A DNA stretch of 7,038 nt from Opitutales bacterium (GTDB lineage: Bacteria; Verrucomicrobiota; Verrucomicrobiia; Opitutales; Intestinicryptomonadaceae), in assembly GCA_021641325.1 (NCBI GenBank), contig JAJXPD010000116.1:1-7038 (forward strand), in the 5' to 3' direction. Of this stretch, positions 1-5,075 are shown piece by piece (positions within the stretch are counted from its first letter, which is position 1; each line of letters begins with the position of its first letter). Below the pieces are notes generated by a model that ran no database searches, had not been told where the DNA came from, and was given only the letters and a program-made list of their open reading frames with translations. A program made the translations under genes and the position numbers.

Positions 1-401
1 CCTTTCGGGACGCGTCCGCTTTTGGAAATCGCCGCCCTGTGTATGTTTTTAATGGGATAGGGGAGTATTCTCCGATAGTTGAATATCGGAAACGCCGCCC
101 TGTCGTGGTGGTTTGAAAGCGCGGTTTTTACCCCTTCGAAATTTCCCGCTTTCCACATTTTGTCCAAAGACTTGTCCTTCCATTTGGCGTTGCCCAAGTC
201 GGCGAACACCTTGCCTATGTCGGCGGCGACATGTTTCTTCCCCGTTCCGAGATTTTTCGGCGGGGTAAACTTCATCAGCTTTTCGGCGACAAGCCGCGTC
301 TGTTGGCGAAGAACCCGTTCCCAAGCCTTCCCGCAGGCTACCTTGTAGCGGACGAGCGCCGACTCGAAAGCCTCCGTATCGATTTTGAAGTCTATTTTCA
401 T
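1..401 (-). CDS. Putative minor tail/neck protein, 3' end off the window
   Basis: This minus-strand reading frame starts with ATG at 401-399 and stays open for 133 codons to the left edge, so the C-terminus is missing. It overlaps the stop of the gpFII-like gene by one base (TAATG), which suggests translational coupling. The protein begins MKIDFKIDTEAFESAL and continues with an amphipathic helical, basic region, then KFTPPKNLGTGKKHVAADIG at about residues 44-63. It is rich in Lys and Arg throughout. A small basic helical protein directly after a gpFII-like gene matches the lambda gpZ or HK97 gp10-type tail-completion slot, where the protein helps join tail to head. That function comes from position and general character; I see no diagnostic motif. 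That the frame is a real gene is much surer than its product. Confidence 0.7.
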   Translation of the reverse strand, partial: MKIDFKIDTEAFESALVRYKVACGKAWERVLRQQTRLVAEKLMKFTPPKNLGTGKKHVAADIGKVFADLGNAKWKDKSLDKMWKAGNFEGVKTALSNHHDRAAFPIFNYRRILPYPIKNIHRAAISKSGRVPK

Positions 402-712
402 TATTTGTCGCGGGATACCAGCGTAGCCTCTATCTGTCCCCGTCCCGTCCGCGACGACACGCGCGTTATGCGGTATTCGGCGTCGCGGATTGAAACGATA
501 TCGCCGATTTCGGGAAGTTCGCCGCAGAGTCCGCTTTCGTCGAATTTCACCGAAAACGACGCGTCGGGAACGAAACCTCCCGATTCCAAATCGAACCCGT
601 TTTGCCACTGCGAAACTATGCAGTCTACGGTTCTTCCCCGCCAAACGGCGGGTTCGGAAAGCTCGGAGAATATCTCGCGCACGGAGGATTTTATTTCGTC
701 GGCAAAATTCAT
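401..712 (-). CDS. Head-tail adaptor, gpFII-like
   Basis: A 103-residue protein. The N-terminal half contains a helix (FADEIKSSVREIFSELSEPA) and then beta-rich sequence. Residues of the form GELPEIGDIVSIRDAEYRIT near positions 63-82 are typical of small head-tail joining proteins, where a G-D-x-V strand is followed by an x-x-Y-R-I strand and a variable end. Lambda gpFII is of similar size (117 aa) and sits in the same place, before Z. Such proteins bind the filled head and form the surface for tail attachment. The ATG at 712 is chosen because the octamer TTTGACAA lies 13 nt upstream, as for three other genes here; there is no clear Shine-Dalgarno sequence. The AbiE module separates this gene from the upstream head genes, and its start faces the AbiEi start across 75 bp. 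Confidence 0.75.
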   Translation of the reverse strand: MNFADEIKSSVREIFSELSEPAVWRGRTVDCIVSQWQNGFDLESGGFVPDASFSVKFDESGLCGELPEIGDIVSIRDAEYRITRVSSRTGRGQIEATLVSRDK

Positions 713-725
713 ACGGAAGCGCTTT

Positions 726-733
726 TTGTCAAA
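726..733 (-). promoter_or_regulatory. TTTGACAA start-proximal motif, gpFII-like gene
   Basis: The minus strand reads TTTGACAA, ending 13 nt before the ATG at 712. With its flanks it matches the copy before the scaffold gene over TTTGACAAAAAG. It is too close to the start to be the -35 box of a normal promoter for this gene, since a 17-bp spacer would put the -10 box inside the coding sequence. Its role is unknown. Confidence 0.45.
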
Positions 734-741
734 AAATCCTT

Positions 742-761
742 GATATTTCGTTAGAAATTTC
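742..761. promoter_or_regulatory. Candidate AbiEi operator (imperfect inverted repeat)
   Basis: Arms at 742-749 (GATATTTC) and 754-761 (GAAATTTC) pair at seven of eight positions around a GTTA spacer, 26 bp before the AbiEi start. AbiEi proteins are known to repress their own operon by binding inverted repeats in the promoter, so this is the natural candidate site. No convincing -35/-10 pair could be assigned in the 713-787 gap; TTGATA at 740-745 is the best -35-like hexamer but has no good -10 at the right distance. Confidence 0.3.
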
Positions 762-769
762 CGAGTATG
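754..769 (+). repeat. Imperfect direct repeat, left copy flanking the AbiE module
   Basis: This copy reads GAAATTTCCGAGTATG and resembles 2485-2501 (GAAATTTCGGAGCTATG), with one substitution and one added base. The two copies lie in the same orientation just outside abiEi and abiEii. It overlaps the right arm of the candidate operator. Confidence 0.35.
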
Positions 770-787
770 CTTCCACTGGGTTGATTT

Positions 788-1510
788 ATGGGGAAAGTCC
801 TAACAAAAAATCTTTTTCAATTGTCTGCGGAGTCTCCGATTTCATCGGAGACCCTCGATTCCGTCGGCATAACATCCGGACTTCGGTCGAAATATGTAAA
901 AAAGGGACTGCTTTTGTCCCTGCAAAAGGGCGTGTATATGTTGCCGAATTCGAATATTAAATGGCAAAATGCGGTTGAGTTTCTGCAAAGGCAACATCCG
1001 TCAATACACATAGGAGGGCGTTCGGCATTGGCTCTAAACGGCGTTGTTCACAATATTCCGGCGGACGCAAAAATCCATCTTTGGGGAAACGGCACCGTAA
1101 AAACAATCCCCAAATGGTTTGGTGGCATTGCTCCGTTCGTATACACAACAAAATCCCCGTTTGATTCCGAATACACTTTCGCCGTAGATATGTTCGGAGA
1201 TTTGGGTATCCGTATTTCAGAACCCGAAAGGGCCTTATTTGAAATTTTGGACAACGTCGGAATACTCTATACGGTGGAGGAGTCGAAAAATCTATTCGAC
1301 CTGATTATTTCGCCCCGTAAAAAAGTCTTGGAAAACCTTATTTCGAACTGCAAACGCATAAAAGTTTTGCGCCTTCTTGCCCATTGGGGTAGGGAATTGA
1401 ATGTCTCATATGCCGATTTTTTGATCGATACGGTTCGTAAGTTCGATTCGCGAAAACATCTGAATGTCGTATTGCCTGATAAATCGATTCTGTCGCTTCC
1501 GCCGCTATGA
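788..1510 (+). CDS. abiEi: AbiEi-family antitoxin/transcriptional repressor
   Basis: A 240-residue protein of the AbiEi type. Residues 1-53 form the N-terminal winged-helix region, with a helix-turn-helix-like stretch (ISSETLDSVGITSGLRSKYV, 18-37) followed by GLLLSLQKGVYML (40-52). The C-terminal domain carries the family signatures HIGGRSALALNG (74-85), IHLWGNG (96-102) and ISEPERALFEIL (143-154), and ends with a strand of the DKSILSLPPL type. The length fits the family. AbiEi represses its own promoter and neutralises the AbiEii toxin; in the classical description the pair is type IV, with no direct toxin-antitoxin complex. The ATG at 788 is the only reasonable start, because an in-frame TGA lies at 782-784. 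There is no evident Shine-Dalgarno sequence. The gene is transcribed against the surrounding phage genes and overlaps abiEii by ATGA. Confidence 0.9.
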   Translation: MGKVLTKNLFQLSAESPISSETLDSVGITSGLRSKYVKKGLLLSLQKGVYMLPNSNIKWQNAVEFLQRQHPSIHIGGRSALALNGVVHNIPADAKIHLWGNGTVKTIPKWFGGIAPFVYTTKSPFDSEYTFAVDMFGDLGIRISEPERALFEILDNVGILYTVEESKNLFDLIISPRKKVLENLISNCKRIKVLRLLAHWGRELNVSYADFLIDTVRKFDSRKHLNVVLPDKSILSLPPL

Positions 1511-2421
1511 AGTTATACTACAAAAACATCGTCAAACTCCTTTTGGATACGCTTCCCTTCGTATTTTCGGACGGAACTTTTGTTTTGAAGGGAGGAACGG
1601 CCATAAACCTGTTCTACAGAAATCTTCCCAGATTGTCGGTGGACATAGATTTGGCCTATGCGGAGAGAAAACACGACCGCGAAACCGCGCTCGGGAATAT
1701 AACCGACAGGCTTTCGAAAATATCCGCCGAATTGAAAAAATACGGTATGGACACAGACCGTACGCGTTTCGAGGCGGATACAACGAAACTCGTTGTTACT
1801 AGGGGAAGCTGCCGCGTAAAGTTGGAGGTAAACCATGTTTTTAGGGGTATACTAAAGCCGCCGAAGAAAATAACGGTTTCCCCGAATGTGGAAAAAATGT
1901 TCATGTCCGCTCCCGAAGCCTATGTTATGGATCACGACGAACTGTACGCCGGAAAAATAATGGCGGCATTAAACCGACAGCATCCGAGGGATCTTTTCGA
2001 CGTGAAGAAACTGTACGAAAACGGAGGCATAACGGACGGGATAATAGACTGTTTCGTATGCTATCTTTGCGGGGGGAACGGCGTATTCTACGAGACGCTG
2101 GATCCCAATCCCAAGGACATTCGGGATGTGTTCGCCAAAGACTTCGACGGAATGCAATTCGAAAGGACGACTCCCGAAGAATTGACGGATATCTTTTTAA
2201 GGTTAAAAAGGGACGTCGTAGGTATGATGCGCAACGAACGGAAGGATTTCCTTGTAGGATTTTCAAAGGGCGTTCCGGACTTTTCGCTGGCGCCGTTTCC
2301 GGAATTATCCGAATATCCCGCCATAAAATGGAAGCTGTTGAACCTTGAAAAATTCGGGAAAAAGTCTCCCGCCGAGTTTGCCCTTCAGACTAAAAAGCTC
2401 GAGGATTTATTTTCCGTGTAG
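1507..2421 (+). CDS. abiEii: AbiEii-family nucleotidyltransferase toxin
   Basis: A 304-residue protein with all core motifs of the AbiEii/AbiGii (DUF1814, MenT-like) nucleotidyltransferase family. These are FVLKGGTAINLFY (25-37), LSVDIDLAY (43-51) with metal-binding Asp46 and Asp48, VKLEVN (104-109), and the downstream motif ELYAGKIMAALNRQHPRDLFD (145-165) with Lys150, Arg161 and Asp162. Family members bind NTPs. MenT homologues add nucleotides to the tRNA acceptor stem, which stops translation; streptococcal AbiE aborts phage infection. The activity of this copy is inferred. All expected catalytic residues are present, so it looks intact. The ATG lies in the stop of abiEi (ATGA) with no separate Shine-Dalgarno sequence, so expression is probably coupled to that of the antitoxin. 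It converges on the phage gene ending at 2497. Confidence 0.93.
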   Translation: MKLYYKNIVKLLLDTLPFVFSDGTFVLKGGTAINLFYRNLPRLSVDIDLAYAERKHDRETALGNITDRLSKISAELKKYGMDTDRTRFEADTTKLVVTRGSCRVKLEVNHVFRGILKPPKKITVSPNVEKMFMSAPEAYVMDHDELYAGKIMAALNRQHPRDLFDVKKLYENGGITDGIIDCFVCYLCGGNGVFYETLDPNPKDIRDVFAKDFDGMQFERTTPEELTDIFLRLKRDVVGMMRNERKDFLVGFSKGVPDFSLAPFPELSEYPAIKWKLLNLEKFGKKSPAEFALQTKKLEDLFSV

Positions 2422-2432
2422 TCGGATATCCG

Positions 2433-2474
2433 AAAACAAAAATACGCAAATCCGCGTGTTGCGAATTTGCGTAT
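2433..2474 (-). terminator. Intrinsic terminator of the head-gene transcript
   Basis: Arms at 2442-2455 and 2461-2474 pair over 14 positions around a 5-nt loop. The single non-Watson-Crick pair is G-U in minus-strand RNA but a C-A mismatch in plus-strand RNA. On the minus strand the stem runs directly into TTTTGTTTTC (2441-2432). The hairpin starts 22 nt after the stop of the gpFI-position gene. The plus strand has no T-run after the stem, so this mainly stops right-to-left transcription before it enters abiEii antisense. Confidence 0.75.
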
Positions 2475-2484
2475 CGATGTCGCG

Positions 2485-2501
2485 GAAATTTCGGAGCTAT
2501 G
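2485..2501 (+). repeat. Imperfect direct repeat, right copy flanking the AbiE module
   Basis: This copy matches the sequence at 754-769 apart from one substitution and one added base. It covers the stop codon of the gpFI-position gene and lies beyond the terminator, so the terminator would belong to the inserted segment if the repeats mark its ends. Confidence 0.35.
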
Positions 2502-2796
2502 AACTCTTCGTTTTCCTCTTTTTCTTGGACTGTTCTTCCGCGGGCGTTTCTATCCTGAAATCGTCCGTATCGACATTTTCCGCCGCAGCCACTTCCCTCT
2601 CTGCATTCTCCGCGGCGCGTTTTAGTCGCTTCGACTTTTCGAGACCGTTTGCCCTCGACCAGATTTCGAGCTTCGAAAATTCGCCGCTTTGCTTCGTTTC
2701 GTTGTAGACCTTCTTGATTTGCGCATACGGCGCTCCGTCGAGTACAACCCAGTGGGTTTTGTCGAAACCGTATCCAACCAATATGTGCGAATTCAT
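2497..2796 (-). CDS. Small charged protein in the gpFI position, function unknown
   Basis: A 99-residue protein. Residues 1-35 look like a small folded part (SHILVGYGFDKTHWVVLDGAPYA is mostly strands). The middle is helical, and the C-terminus is strongly charged, ending in EEQSKKKRKTKSS. I recognise no family. It lies directly after the capsid gene, four nucleotides past its stop, where lambda has gpFI (a DNA-packaging helper, 132 aa). A packaging or head-completion role is therefore a guess from position only. GGGAT just before the ATG at 2796 may act as a weak Shine-Dalgarno sequence. The TTTGACAA octamer is absent. It is the last gene before the terminator and the AbiE cargo. Confidence 0.7.
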   Translation of the reverse strand: MNSHILVGYGFDKTHWVVLDGAPYAQIKKVYNETKQSGEFSKLEIWSRANGLEKSKRLKRAAENAEREVAAAENVDTDDFRIETPAEEQSKKKRKTKSS

Positions 2797-2800
2797 ATCC

Positions 2801-3703
2801 CTAACTCGATGCGCAGATTCTCTTGATTGCGGATGCCTCTCCGGCGGCGAAGCCGTAGTTGCATTCGATTATGCTTTTGGCGGAGTCCGAGTCGGGGTCT
2901 CCCCACGAACGGTATTCCAGAGTAAGCCCCGTTTCGGGATCGGTGTACGTATCGTACGCGGAAAGCGCCATATGCACTTCGGGCGCGGGCGTTATCGGGG
3001 AAAGAGCCACGAGTATCGCGCTCGGATAGACAGCGAAACCAGCCAGTTTTTCCTCTCCCGCAGGAATCCTGTTGAACCGCGAAAGCCTGAAGCCGAACAA
3101 ATCGGGCAGTTTCATCGCAATGGGGGAGAACCCGAAATTTCCCTCGCCGCCTGCGGATACGATGTTCTTTTTGAGATTTCCCAAATACGAGCTTTTGATT
3201 ATCAACCCGCGCATCGAGTCGGGCCAGTCGGCCTCGTCGCAGAGCGTCTCCAAGTCGATGACGTTGTCCGCGTCGAATTCGTCGGCGTTGGCGGTAACGG
3301 CCGCCGCCCCGAAATTCTTCGAGGTTACGCACGAGAGTATGTCGCACAGGACGTCTTCGGCGAGTTTTGCGCCCTTGAGCCTGCCAAGTTGCTCGGGGTC
3401 GAAGTACGGCTGGCGAGCCTTTTCCTCCGACGTGTATGTAAGCGACTGGTATTTTCTGCGGTTGACCGTGACCTTGCGCGACTCCAAATCGCCCTCGTCG
3501 AACTTGTAGGAACCGTCGTAGTCTTTCGACGCCGCGGTTTCGAGCGGGTAGTAGGGAACCTCGATGTCGTTCGAGCCCTCCAACGGAACATCCCTGAACA
3601 CCGTCGAAAATAGTCCCAGAGATACCAGCCTGTGTTTGAACGCCTCCATCGCGGATTTGAGTATCACCGCGCGTTTGAGTCCGGATGCTATGTTGTTTGC
3701 CAT
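2801..3703 (-). CDS. Major capsid protein, probable HK97 fold
   Basis: A 300-residue protein that builds the icosahedral head shell. The sequence follows the usual layout of major capsid proteins. A short N-terminal helix leads to LFSTVFRDVPLEGSNDIEVPYYPLE (about residues 31-55), then charged, extended loop sequence SRKVTVNRRKYQSLTYTSEE (about 75-94). A long helix with KLAEDVLCDILSC follows. The C-terminal part is strand-rich (FGFRLSRFNRIP; VYPSAILVALSPITPAPEV), ending in TLEYRSWGDPDSDSAKSIIECNYG. No protease-linked delta domain is evident at the N-terminus, in keeping with a separate scaffold gene upstream. The ATG at 3703 is fixed by a perfect AAGGAGG seven bases upstream, the strongest ribosome binding site in the window, as expected for the most abundant virion protein. 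It lies 18 nt after the scaffold gene. Confidence 0.85.
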   Translation of the reverse strand: MANNIASGLKRAVILKSAMEAFKHRLVSLGLFSTVFRDVPLEGSNDIEVPYYPLETAASKDYDGSYKFDEGDLESRKVTVNRRKYQSLTYTSEEKARQPYFDPEQLGRLKGAKLAEDVLCDILSCVTSKNFGAAAVTANADEFDADNVIDLETLCDEADWPDSMRGLIIKSSYLGNLKKNIVSAGGEGNFGFSPIAMKLPDLFGFRLSRFNRIPAGEEKLAGFAVYPSAILVALSPITPAPEVHMALSAYDTYTDPETGLTLEYRSWGDPDSDSAKSIIECNYGFAAGEASAIKRICASS

Positions 3704-3710
3704 AAAAATT

Positions 3711-3718
3711 CCTCCTTT
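3711..3718 (-). promoter_or_regulatory. Strong Shine-Dalgarno sequence of the capsid gene
   Basis: The minus strand reads AAAGGAGG, followed by AATTTTT and the capsid ATG. None of the other phage genes here has a site this good, which fits the need for hundreds of capsid subunits per virion. It also shows that the host ribosome uses Shine-Dalgarno pairing. Confidence 0.85.
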
Positions 3719-3721
3719 CGG

Positions 3722-4183
3722 TTATTTGTTTCGGCGCAGATATTCGGAAATTCTGTCGCCGTATTTGTCCATAAGAACGGCCTTTTCGCGTCCCGAAGCC
3801 TTCGAGAGCATTTCGGAAATCTCCGAAACGGACGGTTCTTCCCCGCCTTGCGGAACCTCCACGGGAGTCTCCGTTCCCGATTCACCCGCTATTTTCGCGG
3901 CGATTTGCGAGGCCCGTTTTTCTACGTCGGCATCCTTCGCCGCAAGGGCGTCGTACCGCTTTTGGAGCTCCGAAAGTTTCGACCTCAATTCCGCGTTAGC
4001 GCTTTGCTCGCTTTCCACGGAAGTTTTCAGCCCGAAGATTTCGGACGAGAGTTCTTCGTTTTCGTTTTTGAGTTTGACGTTTTCCGATTCGGCTGATTCG
4101 AGTTCTGCGGAAAGCGAGGAGATTTTGTTTTGCAGATTCTCCAGCGAGAGAACCGCTTCCTGTAATGTGTTTGGCTTGTCCAT
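3722..4183 (-). CDS. Coiled-coil scaffold-like head assembly protein
   Basis: A 153-residue acidic protein without globular signature. Residues 7-98 form an almost unbroken heptad coiled coil (LQEAVLSLENLQNKISSLSA and onward). A Pro/Gly-rich linker (PVEVPQGGEEP, 107-117) follows, then a short basic helical end (GREKAVLMDKYGDRISEYLRRNK, 131-153). That layout is typical of phage scaffolding proteins, whose basic C-terminal helix binds the coat. The gene lies between protease and capsid, where lambda has Nu3 and D. The protein is likely a scaffold removed during head maturation; no decoration-protein gene was found. The ATG at 4183 is chosen because it lies 2 nt after the protease stop, with TTTGACAA 13 nt upstream and AAAAAGG within that octamer's run. 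A longer in-frame extension to 4480 would overlap the protease gene and is not supported. Confidence 0.75.
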   Translation of the reverse strand: MDKPNTLQEAVLSLENLQNKISSLSAELESAESENVKLKNENEELSSEIFGLKTSVESEQSANAELRSKLSELQKRYDALAAKDADVEKRASQIAAKIAGESGTETPVEVPQGGEEPSVSEISEMLSKASGREKAVLMDKYGDRISEYLRRNK

Positions 4184-4185
4184 AT

Positions 4186-5022
4186 TCAAGACCTTTTTGT
4201 CAAATAAAGCAGTTTTTCGTAGGCGGCGGATTTTCCGCGTATACCGTCGATTAAATTGTTTTCGAGGGCTTTCAATCCGACGAACGCCTGTCCCCTCATG
4301 GCCTCCGACGGAATGTTTCTGTGTTTCAAGACATGGTTTTTGAAAAGCGAGAAGAACGACTCCGTTTCGAGCTGCAGACTGCGACGTTCCAAATCCGACT
4401 GGTTCGGGGGCATTCCCGACGTTTTCAAAACGCCGTCGCGGTTTGTTATGTAATCGGGTTTTATCCCGAGCTTTTCCCAAAGCCCGCGCTCGTCGATTAG
4501 AGGAAGAATTGTGCCGATGCTGCCGACAAGCGCGTCGGCGTTTGCGAAAACGTAGTTGGCTCCCGATGCTATCGCATACGCCGCCGAACAGCAGTAGTCC
4601 CTAGCGTGGACCACTACCGGAAGCTTTGTTTCCGAAAATACCCTTGCGACATCCGCGTTACCCGCCGCGTGTCCGCCGGGAGAGTCTATTTCGAGGAAAA
4701 TTCCGCAGGCGTTGCTCTCCGCATACATCAAATCGTCGAGAAGCTCGTCGTAGTCCGTTCCTCCGCATGCAGCAACCGTAAACGGAGCTTCCTCCCGAAA
4801 GAGTGGGCCCCTTATTTCGATGCGGGCGATTTTGTTTTCGTCGACATATGTTTTTTTACGCTGTTTCACGAACGGAGCGAACGCGCCGCGCCACGCGTCG
4901 GCGTCGGTTCCGACGCATTCGCGCGGGACTTCTGCGGCGTTGCGGTTGCACAGTTCCAAAAACGCCGCAGGCAGAATATTCCACGCGCGGAACGAGTTTT
5001 GCAGAAATTTTTCACGGTTCAT
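4186..5022 (-). CDS. S49-family head maturation protease, gpC-type
   Basis: A 278-residue serine peptidase of the SppA/ClpP-like S49 group, which in lambdoid phages cleaves scaffold and portal during head assembly. Family marks are FLEIDSPGGHAAG (109-121), the nucleophile Ser146 in DYCCSAAYAIASGA (142-155), ADALVGSIGT (162-171), and the likely general base Lys200 in GVLKTSG (197-203). Ser146-Lys200 spacing fits the S49 Ser/Lys dyad. Here the scaffold is a separate downstream gene rather than a nested start as in lambda C/Nu3. The ATG at 5022 is preferred because TTTGACAA lies 14 nt upstream, as for neighbouring genes. A TTG at 5043, seven codons earlier, falls inside that octamer and would make a 285-residue form. 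The gene is in frame with the portal gene, separated by one TGA and 42 nt. Confidence 0.88.
   Translation of the reverse strand: MNREKFLQNSFRAWNILPAAFLELCNRNAAEVPRECVGTDADAWRGAFAPFVKQRKKTYVDENKIARIEIRGPLFREEAPFTVAACGGTDYDELLDDLMYAESNACGIFLEIDSPGGHAAGNADVARVFSETKLPVVVHARDYCCSAAYAIASGANYVFANADALVGSIGTILPLIDERGLWEKLGIKPDYITNRDGVLKTSGMPPNQSDLERRSLQLETESFFSLFKNHVLKHRNIPSEAMRGQAFVGLKALENNLIDGIRGKSAAYEKLLYLTKRS
4197..4204 (-). promoter_or_regulatory. TTTGACAA start-proximal motif, scaffold gene
   Basis: The minus strand reads TTTGACAA, ending 13 nt before the ATG at 4183 and lying inside the 3' end of the protease gene. It is followed by AAAGG, which could serve as a modest Shine-Dalgarno sequence. 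Confidence 0.45.
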
Positions 5023-5036
5023 TAAAATATTGCCGC

Positions 5037-5044
5037 TTGTCAAA
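5037..5044 (-). promoter_or_regulatory. TTTGACAA start-proximal motif, protease gene
   Basis: The minus strand reads TTTGACAA, ending 14 nt before the ATG at 5022. It supports that ATG over the TTG at 5043, which is part of the octamer itself. No good Shine-Dalgarno sequence is present. Confidence 0.45.
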
Positions 5045-5047
5045 TCC

Positions 5048-5075
5048 CGAATAGTTGACGCGCGTCAACTATTCG
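5048..5075. repeat. Perfect 28-bp palindrome across the portal stop codon
   Basis: All 14 base pairs of each half match, centred between 5061 and 5062. In minus-strand RNA it can fold as a 12-bp stem with a GCGC loop, and TCCC/GGGA (5080-5077 and 5048-5045) could extend the stem past a 2-nt bulge. The portal stop codon (5067-5065) lies inside it, and the protease TTTGACAA motif begins 3 nt after it. No U-run follows, so it is not a normal intrinsic terminator. A translational or RNA-processing element, or a protein-binding site, is possible. Confidence 0.7.

Noticed and set aside
49..324. Minus-strand frame of 91 codons at the left edge
   Set aside because: The overlapping frame starting at 401 is open for 133 codons, begins exactly at the previous gene's stop and has a more protein-like composition.
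490..960. Plus-strand frame of 156 codons covering the gpFII-like gene and the start of abiEi
   Set aside because: It is Arg-rich, crosses an intergenic region and overlaps two better-supported genes in the wrong frame or strand.
2422..2433. 12-bp palindrome TCGGATATCCGA just after the abiEii stop
   Set aside because: It is short and is not followed by a T-run on the plus strand, so I do not call it a terminator for abiE; it may be incidental.
2714..3613. Plus-strand open frame of 299 codons opposite the capsid gene
   Set aside because: It mirrors the capsid coding sequence and shows no recognisable domain, while the minus strand has a clear capsid protein with a strong ribosome binding site.
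3722..4480. Longer form of the scaffold gene starting at 4480
   Set aside because: The extra 99 residues lie over the protease gene in another frame and are low in sense. The ATG at 4183, two bases after the protease stop, is the natural start.
4186..5043. Protease start at the TTG at 5043
   Set aside because: That TTG is part of the TTTGACAA motif seen before other starts. The ATG at 5022 stands at the expected distance, so the shorter form was kept.
5048..5075. Palindrome as a bacterial selenocysteine insertion element at the portal TGA
   Set aside because: The TGA lies within the stem rather than just before it, and the portal is complete at this point; an ordinary stop is simpler.
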